A DNA stretch of 64,000 bases, taken from contig NZ_SODF01000001.1 in NCBI RefSeq assembly GCF_004365875.1, positions 2,418,001-2,482,000 of the forward strand, written 5' to 3'. This DNA comes from Kribbella kalugense (GTDB taxonomy: Bacteria > Actinomycetota > Actinomycetes > Propionibacteriales > Kribbellaceae). Shown piece after piece: positions 17,241 to 25,398 of the stretch. Position 1 is the stretch's first letter; every line of letters starts with the position of its first letter. The translations under genes were made by a program, and so were the position numbers. The notes beneath the pieces were generated by a model. The model saw nothing but the letters and a program-made list of their open reading frames with translations. It made no database searches and was not told the DNA's origin.

Positions 17241-17633
17241 ATGAAGACGATCCTGTTCGCACTCCGCGTGAGTGATCTGGAACGCTCACTCGCCTTCTAC
17301 ACCACCGTCGGCTACCTGAAGCTCAGCACGATCCCACTGGACGACGGCTCCACCCTGGTCTGGCTCCGACTACCTGCGGAGGAGTCGGTGTCCCTCGAAC
17401 TCGCCCACCACCCCGCCGACGGTCCAGTCGAGGTCAGTGGATTCCAGCACTTCGCGATAGAGGTCGACTCGCTCCCCGAAACCATCGCCCACCTGACCGC
17501 AGCCGGCCTGCAACCAGGCGCCCTCGAACTCCCGGGCGGCCCCGACGGCCCAAAGATCTCCTGGCTAACCGACCCCGACGGCTACCGAATCGAACTAGTC
17601 GAGTGGCCCCCAAGCGGCCCACCCCTCCCGTAG
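17241..17633 (+). CDS. VOC (glyoxalase/bleomycin-resistance) superfamily protein
   Basis: 130 residues, with the paired beta-alpha-beta-beta-beta modules of the vicinal oxygen chelate fold. Visible signs are the N-terminal LFALRVSDLERSLAFYTTVGY and the C-terminal WLTDPDGYRIELVEW, where the final Glu is a usual metal ligand. Length is right for a single-domain glyoxalase-I-like protein. The metal site and substrate are not certain. It is transcribed divergently from glycerate kinase, with the inverted repeat at 17098-17200 between them. A detoxification role is only a family-level guess. Confidence 0.85.
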   Translation: MKTILFALRVSDLERSLAFYTTVGYLKLSTIPLDDGSTLVWLRLPAEESVSLELAHHPADGPVEVSGFQHFAIEVDSLPETIAHLTAAGLQPGALELPGGPDGPKISWLTDPDGYRIELVEWPPSGPPLP

Positions 17634-17657
17634 TCGTCTGTCGGGAAGGATTGCGGG

Positions 17658-18161
17658 ATGGATGAAGAATCGCGGGTGGCGGGGTATACGCGGCATGAGT
17701 TCGGGGAGCGGATCGGGGCGACCGCGAAACTGCGGATTGGGGCGGCTGCGGCCGTGATGGATGGTGGGCGGTTGCTGCTGACGAAGCGGAGTGACAACGG
17801 TGAGTGGTGTCTGCCGGGTGGCGGGGTTGAGCCGGGTGAGCGGCCGGCGGAGGCTGCGGAGCGGGAGACGCTCGAGGAGACCGGGTTGTCGGTGCGGGTG
17901 ACCGAACTGCTCGGGGTGTACTCCGATCCGGATGTCGTCGTGGTCTATCCGGATGGGAATCGGGTGCAGATCATCGGAGTCGTCTTCCGCGCGGAGGCGG
18001 TCGGCGGTGAGGCGGGGTGCTCCGCGGAGGTGACGGAGAGTGGATGGTTCACCGCGGCCGAGGTGGTGGGGTTGACGGTGATTGCTAATCATCGGGGGGT
18101 GCTGCCGGTGGCGTTTGGGGTGCGGGGGGCGACGTACTTTGATGTGCCGCGGTTGGCGTGA
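17658..18161 (+). CDS. Nudix hydrolase
   Basis: 167 residues. The Nudix box is complete: [19 protein letters not shown] followed by EETGL, near residues 53-76, giving the GX5EX7REUXEEXGU pattern with all metal-binding glutamates. The N-terminal segment ([25 protein letters not shown]) resembles the group that includes ADP-ribose and nucleoside-diphosphate-sugar hydrolases. It hydrolyses a nucleoside diphosphate linked to an unknown moiety. It is 24 bases downstream of the VOC gene and probably co-transcribed. Confidence 0.92.
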   Translation: MDEESRVAGYTRHEFGERIGATAKLRIGAAAAVMDGGRLLLTKRSDNGEWCLPGGGVEPGERPAEAAERETLEETGLSVRVTELLGVYSDPDVVVVYPDGNRVQIIGVVFRAEAVGGEAGCSAEVTESGWFTAAEVVGLTVIANHRGVLPVAFGVRGATYFDVPRLA

Positions 18162-18219
18162 ATTTCACACTGTGGGCAGTGACGGGTACCACGCGGCGGC
18201 GGTCGGGTTGCGTGGGACG

Positions 18220-19410
18220 ATGGCTGACGTGACGACGATCGCAGACGGCTCGAAGTCCCTTCCGTTGCTGTTTCTGGGGCAGAACACCGACCCGCACTCC
18301 GAGCGCGGAGTCGAGTGCCCCGGAGCTCTTCCGCCGGCCTCCGACCCGAATCTGGTCGAGCGGGCGCTGAAGGCGAAGGCGGCGCTGGGCGACCAGGTGT
18401 TCGTGCTCGGGCACCACTACCAGCGCGACGAGGTGATCCAGTTCGCGGACGTCACCGGTGACTCGTTCAAGCTCGCCCGCGACGCCGCGAACCGGCCGGA
18501 CGCGCCGTACATCGTGTTCTGCGGTGTGCACTTCATGGCCGAGTCCGCGGACATCCTCACCAACGACTCGCAGACGGTGATCCTGCCGGACCTCGCGGCC
18601 GGGTGCTCGATGGCGGACATGGCCCGGATCCAGCAGGTCGAGGCGGCCTGGGACGCGTTGGCCGACGCCGGTGTCGCGGACGTGACGGTGCCGGTCACCT
18701 ACATGAACTCGAGCGCCGACATCAAGGCGTTCTGCGGTCGCAACGGCGGCGTCGTGTGTACGTCGAGCAACGCCGAGACCGCTCTCGGTTGGGCGTTCGA
18801 GAAGGGCGAGAAGGTGCTCTTCCTGCCGGACCAGCACCTCGGCCGCAACACCGCCGTACTGCAGATGGGTCTGTCGCTCGAGGACTGCGTGGTCTACGAC
18901 CCGCACAAGCCGGGCGGCGGGCTGACCCGCGAGCAGCTGGCCGCGGCGAAGATGATCCTGTGGCGCGGGCACTGCTCGGTGCACGGCCGCTTCACCCCGG
19001 AGTCGGTCGACGATGTACGGTCGCGGGTCCCCGGCGTCAACGTGATCGTCCACCCCGAGTGCCGGCACGACGTGGTCACGAAGGCGGACCTGGTCGGCTC
19101 GACGGAGTACATCATCCAGACCATCGAGACCGCCGAACCTGGTACGTCGTGGGCGGTCGGGACCGAGCTCAACCTGGTCCAGCGGCTGGCGAAGCAGCAC
19201 ACCGACAAGAACATCGTCTTCCTCGACAAGACGGTCTGCTACTGCGCCACGATGAACCGCATCGACCTGCCGCACTTCGTCTGGGCCTTGGAGAACCTGG
19301 TCGCCGGCCAGGTGGTCAACCCGATCAAGGTCGACGCCGACACCGAGAAATACGCGAAGCTCGCTCTGGACCGGATGCTCGCGCTTCCCGGCAAGACCGC
19401 TCGCGACTGA
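18220..19410 (+). CDS. nadA: Quinolinate synthase NadA
   Basis: 396 residues. NadA condenses iminoaspartate with dihydroxyacetone phosphate to quinolinate in NAD synthesis and needs a [4Fe-4S] cluster. The motif VLGHHYQRDEVIQFAD, the LAAGCSMADM cysteine near 128, the HPECRHDV cysteine and the CYCATMNRI cysteines are all present. ATG 18220 is used; the longer frame from 18082 overlaps the Nudix gene and is not conserved. NadB and NadC are not adjacent, so this is a detached nad gene. ErpA encoded at 15386 is a plausible cluster donor. Confidence 0.96.
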   Translation: MADVTTIADGSKSLPLLFLGQNTDPHSERGVECPGALPPASDPNLVERALKAKAALGDQVFVLGHHYQRDEVIQFADVTGDSFKLARDAANRPDAPYIVFCGVHFMAESADILTNDSQTVILPDLAAGCSMADMARIQQVEAAWDALADAGVADVTVPVTYMNSSADIKAFCGRNGGVVCTSSNAETALGWAFEKGEKVLFLPDQHLGRNTAVLQMGLSLEDCVVYDPHKPGGGLTREQLAAAKMILWRGHCSVHGRFTPESVDDVRSRVPGVNVIVHPECRHDVVTKADLVGSTEYIIQTIETAEPGTSWAVGTELNLVQRLAKQHTDKNIVFLDKTVCYCATMNRIDLPHFVWALENLVAGQVVNPIKVDADTEKYAKLALDRMLALPGKTARD

Positions 19411-20598
19411 CTAGTGGGATACGCGGGCTGGTGCATACCAGTCCGCGAGGATGTCGGGGAGCCGATCGGGACCCCAGCGGTCCACCGGCGTGATGCGTCC
19501 ATGTAGCGACGCGAGCCCCTTGGCCAGTCCGCCTACTACGTCGCCTTGCCAGGGGACGGTGACGCCTTCGTCGGGGCCGACGATGACGGCAGGACCGCCG
19601 CGGTCGACGCAGACCACCGGGCAACCGGAAGCGAGGGCTTCGGTGACCGCCCAGCCGGCCGCCTCGCGGAGCGCGGGCGCGATGAGCGCGTCGGCCCGGA
19701 ACATCGCGGCCAGCACGTCCTCGCGTGGCAGTGCGCCCATGAACTCGACCCGGTCACGGACGCCGAGCTCCCAAGCGAGACCCTCGGCGCGACCCCAGTC
19801 GGGTCCGTCGCCGATGACACGCAACTCCCAGTTCGACGCCTCCGGGCGAGCCAAGGCACTGATCGCCAGCAGCACGCCCTTCCACGGAATCAAGCGTCCG
19901 ACGAAGAGCGCGGTTTTGATGCCTGGGGCACCGAACGGCTCATACGGACCGGATGCCGTGAAGCGCCGGATCGCCACGTTCGGCTGTACGACGATCTGCC
20001 GGGCGTACGGCCGGAACGCCTCGGCGACATCGTTGTTCTGAGCAACCATCAGGTCAGCGGTCTGCGCCATCCGCCGTCCGGTCAAGCGGCGCCGGGTCCC
20101 GGTGTAGGCACGCCGTACCAGCTCCCCCACCACACCGCGCGGCCCGAGCCAGTGCGACATCGAGAGCGGCGCCGTGGTCGACCCGCCGACCGGGCCCCAG
20201 ATCACCTTCGCCGACGACTCCTCCACCACGCCCGCGTCCATCCAGTCCACGGCGAAGGTCAAATGATGGATCACATCGAACGAATGCTCTGCATGCAACC
20301 GCTGCGCCGTGCGGCGGGCGACTCCCTGCCACAACGGGTAGTACCAGTACACGTCCGAAGGCCGTCGCCGCAGCCGCAGGACCCAGCGCGGCAGCTCTAG
20401 CGGTACGACGGTCAGTCCGGGCACCGGCCGGATCGCCAGCTCCTCGTTGATCTCGTGCACGAACTTGCCGCGAGTCAGCAACCACACGTCGTGGTCCCGC
20501 GCGGCGGCCTTCGCCCACGCCCACCCGGCGCCCGGCTCCGACCCGCCCGACGGCCGGCAGGCGTACGCGCTGAGCAGTACCTTCGGCCGGCCCGGCAT
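19411..20598 (-). CDS. GT4-family glycosyltransferase
   Basis: 395 residues, two-Rossmann-domain GT-B fold. Signs are the N-terminal LLSAYACRPSGGSEPGAGW, TALFVGRLIPWKGVLLAISAL at the domain junction, and the nucleotide-sugar loop ALREAAGWAVTEALASGCPVV near 310. The N-terminal motif resembles glycosyltransferases of exopolysaccharide clusters. It is the last gene of a coupled minus-strand group (23470 to 19411) with cytidylyltransferases and a CDP-alcohol transferase. The acceptor and donor are unknown. Its ATG overlaps the stop region of the upstream cytidylyltransferase gene. Confidence 0.88.
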   Translation of the reverse strand: MPGRPKVLLSAYACRPSGGSEPGAGWAWAKAAARDHDVWLLTRGKFVHEINEELAIRPVPGLTVVPLELPRWVLRLRRRPSDVYWYYPLWQGVARRTAQRLHAEHSFDVIHHLTFAVDWMDAGVVEESSAKVIWGPVGGSTTAPLSMSHWLGPRGVVGELVRRAYTGTRRRLTGRRMAQTADLMVAQNNDVAEAFRPYARQIVVQPNVAIRRFTASGPYEPFGAPGIKTALFVGRLIPWKGVLLAISALARPEASNWELRVIGDGPDWGRAEGLAWELGVRDRVEFMGALPREDVLAAMFRADALIAPALREAAGWAVTEALASGCPVVCVDRGGPAVIVGPDEGVTVPWQGDVVGGLAKGLASLHGRITPVDRWGPDRLPDILADWYAPARVSH

Positions 20599-21014
20599 CA
20601 GCTCATCCCCTCCAGAAGCCTGCGCAGATCGGTGCTGGAGGTGGATGCGGTGTACGGGAAGTAGTGCACCTGTGCGCCGACCTCACCCAGCAGCCGTTCC
20701 AGTCTCGTCCCCTTTTCGGTTCCCTTCCAGTCGTCGCCCTTGAAGAGAACGTCGTACCGCAGTTGCTTCCACATCTCGAACTTGTCGCTGGACCAGTCGC
20801 TGACCACCTCGTCGACAAGGTCGAGCGCTCGAATGACGTCCATCCGCTCCTGGTGCGGAACGACCGGCGGACGGCCCTTGATCCGGGCAACCACGTCGTC
20901 CTCGACCACGCCGGCGATCAGGTGATCGCAGTGATCACGCGCTCGGCGCAGGATGTTCAGATGCCCGATGTGGAACATGTCGTACACCCCGGGCGCGTAG
21001 CCGACGATCGCCAT
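20598..21014 (-). CDS. TagD-like cytidylyltransferase
   Basis: 138 residues. HIGH motif at 15-18 (GVYDMFHIGHLN), KGRPPVVPHQERMDVIRAL, the FKGDDWKGT segment, and C-terminal TSSTDLRRL corresponding to the usual ISSTxIR motif. This is the full pattern of glycerol-3-phosphate cytidylyltransferases and kin, which make CDP-alcohols from CTP. ATG 21014 overlaps the stop of the CDP-alcohol transferase gene (TGATG). The product is likely a CDP-activated small alcohol used by the neighbouring transferase. A related but more divergent cytidylyltransferase lies on the other side of that gene. Confidence 0.87.
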   Translation of the reverse strand: MAIVGYAPGVYDMFHIGHLNILRRARDHCDHLIAGVVEDDVVARIKGRPPVVPHQERMDVIRALDLVDEVVSDWSSDKFEMWKQLRYDVLFKGDDWKGTEKGTRLERLLGEVGAQVHYFPYTASTSSTDLRRLLEGMS

Positions 21015-21739
21015 CAGGCCCGCACCCCCAGGACCGACATCTCCCGGTACCACTTGGCGACCGCGGCCGCGAGGAAGACCAGGTTCAGCACCAGCAGAGC
21101 GCCGTACAGTACGACGAAGAGCCTCGGCGTACCGAAGGCCAGGAAGACCAGGCAGAGCACGCCGTAGTCGGTCGGTGCGATGAGCAACGACTTGAACACC
21201 GAATCGCCGCGCTGGTTGGGTTTCGCGGCCTCGCCGTGCCGGCGGCGCAACTGGTCGATCAGGATCAGCCCGAAGAACAGCACCGACGACATACACACGT
21301 ACGCGAGCGGGACGAGCAGCACCAACTCGTTGTCAAAGGCATCGAACCGGTAGAACGAGATCAGTACGGCGCTGTGCAGCAAGACGATCTTGACCGCGTC
21401 GATCATGTGGTCGAGCCACTCCCCGAGCGGCGAGCCGCCGCCGCGCAACCGGGCCAGCTGCCCGTCCGCGGAGTCGAGTCCGTAGCCGAGCACGAGCAGC
21501 ACGGTCACGATCAGCGCAAGCAGGAACGACGGTCGCACGGTCGCGATCAGCACGATCCCCACCAGCGAGCAGAAACCGGAAGCCAGGCTGACCTGGTTCG
21601 GCGTCCGCCGGCCGAGGTACGCCGCTGCCGCGAACACCCGGCCGATCCGCCGGTTCACGAACCGCGAGTACGCCGGAGTGCCGGCCGACGGCTTCTGCGC
21701 CTGGGACAGCTGCGCGACCGTTTGCCGAAGTGAGCTCAT
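21014..21739 (-). CDS. CDP-alcohol phosphatidyltransferase family membrane protein
   Basis: 241 residues with about six hydrophobic helices. The CDP-alcohol phosphotransferase signature is perfect: Asp92-Gly93-x2-Ala96-Arg97-x8-Gly106-x3-Asp110-x3-Asp114. The enzyme transfers a phospho-alcohol or phosphatidyl group between CMP and an acceptor alcohol at the membrane. It lies between two cytidylyltransferase genes with start-stop overlaps on both sides, so the three form one translational unit. This arrangement suggests a dedicated CDP-alcohol pathway feeding the flanking GT4 enzymes, rather than general phospholipid synthesis; that is inference. Confidence 0.9.
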   Translation of the reverse strand: MSSLRQTVAQLSQAQKPSAGTPAYSRFVNRRIGRVFAAAAYLGRRTPNQVSLASGFCSLVGIVLIATVRPSFLLALIVTVLLVLGYGLDSADGQLARLRGGGSPLGEWLDHMIDAVKIVLLHSAVLISFYRFDAFDNELVLLVPLAYVCMSSVLFFGLILIDQLRRRHGEAAKPNQRGDSVFKSLLIAPTDYGVLCLVFLAFGTPRLFVVLYGALLVLNLVFLAAAVAKWYREMSVLGVRA

Positions 21740-22197
21740 GCGACGGAGCTGCGCGACTGCCGCTGGTCGATCGCGGCGCGCAGGATCGGGCTGCGAGACC
21801 CGCGACCGGCAGGCAGAACGGTGATCAGCCCGGGCGGAATCCCGTCGAGCTCATCCACGCCCAGCACGCCGTCGGTGGCGCTGGCAGCGAACACGGTCTG
21901 TACCCCCAGTACGCCGGTCAGCCACTCGGGCCGGACGTCGTCCACGGCAACTACTTCGTCGACGCACCGCAGGTGCTCGACGATCTGCGCGCGCTCGAGC
22001 AACGGCACGAACGGCCGGGCTCCCCACGCGTCCATCGCCCACTCGTCGGACAGCACGGCAACTACCAGTCGATCACTGTGCCGACGGGCTCGCTCGAGCA
22101 CGTCGACATGACCTACGTGGAACAGGTCGAAGACCCCGGCCACACATCCGACCCGCGGTGGGCTGCCCACGTTGCCCAAACTGCCATCCCCCAACAC
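21736..22197 (-). CDS. Second cytidylyltransferase-like (HxGH) nucleotidyltransferase
   Basis: About 153 residues from GTG 22197, which has an AGGGGA site eight bases before it; a longer frame to 22320 has no support. The nucleotide-binding HVGH is at 27-30 in CVAGVFDLFHVGHVDVLERA. The rest follows the TagD/RfaE-C pattern only loosely. The C-terminal ISSTxIR motif is replaced by GSRSPILRAA, and the central RPFVPLLERAQIVEHL is kept. So substrate preference probably differs from that of the paralogue encoded at 20598. Its stop overlaps the start of the CDP-alcohol transferase gene. Confidence 0.8.
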   Translation of the reverse strand: MLGDGSLGNVGSPPRVGCVAGVFDLFHVGHVDVLERARRHSDRLVVAVLSDEWAMDAWGARPFVPLLERAQIVEHLRCVDEVVAVDDVRPEWLTGVLGVQTVFAASATDGVLGVDELDGIPPGLITVLPAGRGSRSPILRAAIDQRQSRSSVA

Positions 22198-22255
22198 AAA
22201 TTCTGTCCCCTGCTGCTGTCCCCCGACAGCGGTCTGAGGCGAAACTTTATACCCG

Positions 22256-23470
22256 TCACGCACGACGCGCCCAGCGTCCCCGACGCGCCCGGCCGCTGTC
22301 GGCGTGGCGCGCGATCGCATCGGTGTAGATCCTCTCCGTGGCTACGAGGTCACGCTCCGGGGTGAAGCGGTCCAGGTAAACCTGCCGGGCTCGTTCGCCG
22401 AAGGCTATCGAAGTCTCGGGATCGGTGACGAACCCCATCGCCTTCCGCAGTCCCTCCGGATCGCCCGGGACGGTCAGGGCACCGGTCTCGCCGTCGTCCA
22501 CCAGCTCCGCGAGCGCTCCGAGCCGGGAGGCGACCACCGGCACACCGTTCGCGAACGCTTCCACCACCACGAGTCCGAAGCTCTCATAGGAACGCGCCGG
22601 TACGACGGCGGCGCGCGCGGATCGCAGTACTTCCATGCCGGCCGGCCACGGTAGTTGACCAAGCACCTGAACAGACAGGTCTCTCCGGGCCCGTTCCTCG
22701 GCCTCGGCGCGGAGCGGACCGTCGCCGACGACGACCAGCTTCCCGAGCGAGGAGTCCCACGCCTGCAGGAGATCCGCGAACCCCTTGTCCTCGGACAGCC
22801 GCCCGAGGAACACGACACCGTCCCCCGCACCACTCCGCACCTCACCGGAGTGCGGTACGGCGTGCGGCTTGACCACGAATCGCTCCGGGTCGAAGCCGGC
22901 CGCGGCGTACCGATCGCGGACGAACTCGGACGGTACGACGAACGTGTCGACGTACCGCTGCCAGGTGTGGAGCGTGTTGTGCACGCCGATGCTCATCGCC
23001 AACGGCAACGTCTGCACGCGCGACTCGCGGTAGCAACTGTGCCGGACCGCGGCCAGCGGGAGCTTGCCCACGCACGACTCGCATGGGCCTCCGTCGCGCT
23101 GCAGCACCGCGTTCGCACAGAGCAGCCGGAAGTTGTGCAGGGTCGCGACGACCGGGAGGTCCAGCTTGTACGCCGCCCGCAGTACCGAGGCGCTGAACAA
23201 CGGAAAAGTGTTGTGCACGTGCACCACATCGGGCCGTTGCTCTTGCAATAGAAGTGTTAAATCGCGTTCCGCCGAAAATGACCAAACGGAACGAAACGGT
23301 AACAGTGCGCGATCTTTCCGGCTCAGTTGGGCGATATCGTCGCTGTTTCGCGCGTAGAGGTCGATCTCATGTCCTGAGTTACCCAACAAATCAACCGTTT
23401 GCGCGACAACCGTGTTCTCGCCACTGGGTTGACCGGTCCGGTAACGGTTGTGCAACATGGCGACCCGCAT
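22256..23470 (-). CDS. GT4-family glycosyltransferase with cysteine-bearing insert
   Basis: 404 residues, GT-B fold. N-terminal MLHNRYRTGQPSGENTVV, then DVVHVHNTFPLFS and TLHNFRLLCANAVL. The C-terminal domain has VVFLGRLSEDKGFADLL and the ESFGLVVVEAFANGVPVV donor loop. A CESCVGK motif plus HSCY (about 130-150) is a common insert in this GT4 subgroup from O-antigen clusters. It is first in the minus-strand group ending at 19411. Divergent from the beta-helix gene at 23542, with only 71 bases for both promoters. Confidence 0.88.
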   Translation of the reverse strand: MRVAMLHNRYRTGQPSGENTVVAQTVDLLGNSGHEIDLYARNSDDIAQLSRKDRALLPFRSVWSFSAERDLTLLLQEQRPDVVHVHNTFPLFSASVLRAAYKLDLPVVATLHNFRLLCANAVLQRDGGPCESCVGKLPLAAVRHSCYRESRVQTLPLAMSIGVHNTLHTWQRYVDTFVVPSEFVRDRYAAAGFDPERFVVKPHAVPHSGEVRSGAGDGVVFLGRLSEDKGFADLLQAWDSSLGKLVVVGDGPLRAEAEERARRDLSVQVLGQLPWPAGMEVLRSARAAVVPARSYESFGLVVVEAFANGVPVVASRLGALAELVDDGETGALTVPGDPEGLRKAMGFVTDPETSIAFGERARQVYLDRFTPERDLVATERIYTDAIARHADSGRARRGRWARRA

Positions 23471-23541
23471 GGCACTACCTTATGTCTTGGCCTCGTCACG
23501 CAACTGGCTACACCTGGTTTTCCCGCTCCCAGGAGAGTGCA

Positions 23542-25251
23542 TTGAGGAAGTTGTGGTTCACAGCGCTCATCGCTGCCGCGCTGGCTGTCGTTACGGTCGC
23601 CATGCCGGTGATCGCGAACGAGAACAAGGCGACCACCGCGGCGAAGTCCCAGACCGCAGAGCAAGCCGCGTCCCGGGTGCTCCCCTCGCACCGGCCGGGC
23701 AAGACCACCACAACTCCGGGCAAGTCCCAGCCGAAGAGCACAGCTGCGCCCTCGAAGAAGCCCGGCACGACGACGCACCCCACCAAGAAGCCGACGACGA
23801 AGACGACGGCCACACCGACGAAGCCGGTCGAGCCCAAGCTCCCGGCCAAGCCGACGGTCAGCTCCGACGAGGCCGGCCCGGCCGTCGCCGGACCGTGCAC
23901 CGGCGTGGTGATCGAGCCCGGCCAGGACGCCCAGTCGATCGTGAACTCCAAGCCGGCCGGTACGACGTTCTGCTTCGCGGCCGGTCTGCACCGCATCACC
24001 AGCACCATCCGCCCCAAGGCGAACCAGGTGCTAGCCAGCTCGAAGCGCGCCGTACTCACCGGGTCTGTTCCGCTGACCGGCTGGACGAAGTCCGGGTCCT
24101 CTTGGGTGGCTCGGGGTGCGCTGCCGGCGGCGTACGGCAAGAGCGGTGAGTGCGAGAACAACACGGCGAACATCTGCTACCTCCGGGAGCAGCTCTTCTT
24201 CGACGACGTCCACCTGACCCGGGTCGCGAGCGCCTCGGCGGTCAAGGCCGGCACGTTCTACGCGGACTACGCCGCGGACGCGATCTACCTGGGCAGCAAC
24301 CCGGTCGGGCACGCGGTGGAGATGTCGAAAACCGCGACCGCGATCGAGTCCAGCGCGACCGGCGTGGAGGTCCGCGGCCTGACCATCGAGCACTTCGCCA
24401 GCGCACCGCAGGCCGGCGCGCTCGTCTCCGGCCCGGCCTGGAAGGTGTTCGCGAACGACGTCAGCTGGAACCATGCGGTCGGCGTGATGCTGGTGAAGGC
24501 GAACAACGCGAAGGTCGACAAGAACCTGATCCACCACAACGGTCAGCTCGGCCTCGGTCAGTACAGCTCGGCCGCGGCCGCCGTCACCGGCAACGTGATC
24601 AGCTCGAACAACACCGACGGCTTCTGGATCGCCGACTGGGAGTCCGGCGGGATCAAGTCCACCCGCTCCTCGGGGACCGTGAGCGGCAACGTGATCAAGG
24701 CCAACAAGGGCGTCGGGATGTGGGCCGACGTCGCCGACGACGGCCGGGTGATCAGCGGCAATCAGATCGTCGACAATGCGGCCGACGGCATCCGCTACGA
24801 GATCAGCCGGAACGGCACGATCTCGGGCAACACCGTGACCGGCAACGGCTTCGGCACCGGACGCGGCTCGGGTACGTCGCTGTGGGACGGCGGCGGTATC
24901 AACATCAACACGTCGTCCGGGATCGTGATCAAGGGCAACCGGGTGTCCGGCAACGTCAACGGCGTCACGATCCAGTCCCGGACCCGCGGCAGCGGCCCGT
25001 GGGGCACCTATCTGCTCCGCGACGTCCAGGTCACCGGGAACACCATCGAGATGACCGGCGGGACCCAGTCCACCGGAATGGTCCAGAACGCCGGGGCCGC
25101 AGTACCGGCGGGTGAGGTCGTGTTCAGCGGCAACAAGTACGTGCTGGACGACCTGGCGACTCAGCGGTTCGCCCGGTTCGGGACCAAGCTCACCGCGGCT
25201 GGGTGGCAGTCCGCCGGGCTCGATGCCATTGGCACCTTCCTCGCGAACTGA
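23542..25251 (+). CDS. Secreted right-handed beta-helix protein, paralogue 1 (with Pro/Thr/Lys-rich linker)
   Basis: 569 residues from TTG 23542, supported by AGGAGA six bases upstream; upstream in-frame codons encode no signal. A signal peptide (RKLWFTALIAAALAVVTVAM) is followed by a Pro/Thr/Lys-rich linker (about 50-110), which suggests wall spanning or attachment. The catalytic or binding part begins with PCTGVVIEPGQDAQSIV and CFAAGLHRI. Parallel beta-helix coils (GNxI/V...N repeats) run from about 275 to 520. Shared with two paralogues: IEHFAS near 281, NTDGFWIADWESGG near 357, LWDGGGININTS near 447 and QSRTRGSGPWGT near 478. Such folds occur in polysaccharide lyases, hydrolases and C5-epimerases; the activity is not identified. 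Confidence 0.85.
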   Translation: MRKLWFTALIAAALAVVTVAMPVIANENKATTAAKSQTAEQAASRVLPSHRPGKTTTTPGKSQPKSTAAPSKKPGTTTHPTKKPTTKTTATPTKPVEPKLPAKPTVSSDEAGPAVAGPCTGVVIEPGQDAQSIVNSKPAGTTFCFAAGLHRITSTIRPKANQVLASSKRAVLTGSVPLTGWTKSGSSWVARGALPAAYGKSGECENNTANICYLREQLFFDDVHLTRVASASAVKAGTFYADYAADAIYLGSNPVGHAVEMSKTATAIESSATGVEVRGLTIEHFASAPQAGALVSGPAWKVFANDVSWNHAVGVMLVKANNAKVDKNLIHHNGQLGLGQYSSAAAAVTGNVISSNNTDGFWIADWESGGIKSTRSSGTVSGNVIKANKGVGMWADVADDGRVISGNQIVDNAADGIRYEISRNGTISGNTVTGNGFGTGRGSGTSLWDGGGININTSSGIVIKGNRVSGNVNGVTIQSRTRGSGPWGTYLLRDVQVTGNTIEMTGGTQSTGMVQNAGAAVPAGEVVFSGNKYVLDDLATQRFARFGTKLTAAGWQSAGLDAIGTFLAN

Positions 25252-25398
25252 ACAGTCTCGCGAACTGATCGCTTGCTCACCGCAACATGTTTGTGCGCTA
25301 CGTATTGCCATGACTACGTGATGTAGGGGTAATCTGCGAAGCGAAGCCGCGCCATGGGGGGTGCGCTCAGGGCTACCTGTGCCACCGGAGGCTCCGCA

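Noticed and set aside
17035..17289. Small minus-strand frame across the glycerate kinase/VOC gap
   Set aside because: It overlaps both gene starts and the inverted repeat, has no ribosome-binding site and no recognisable features.
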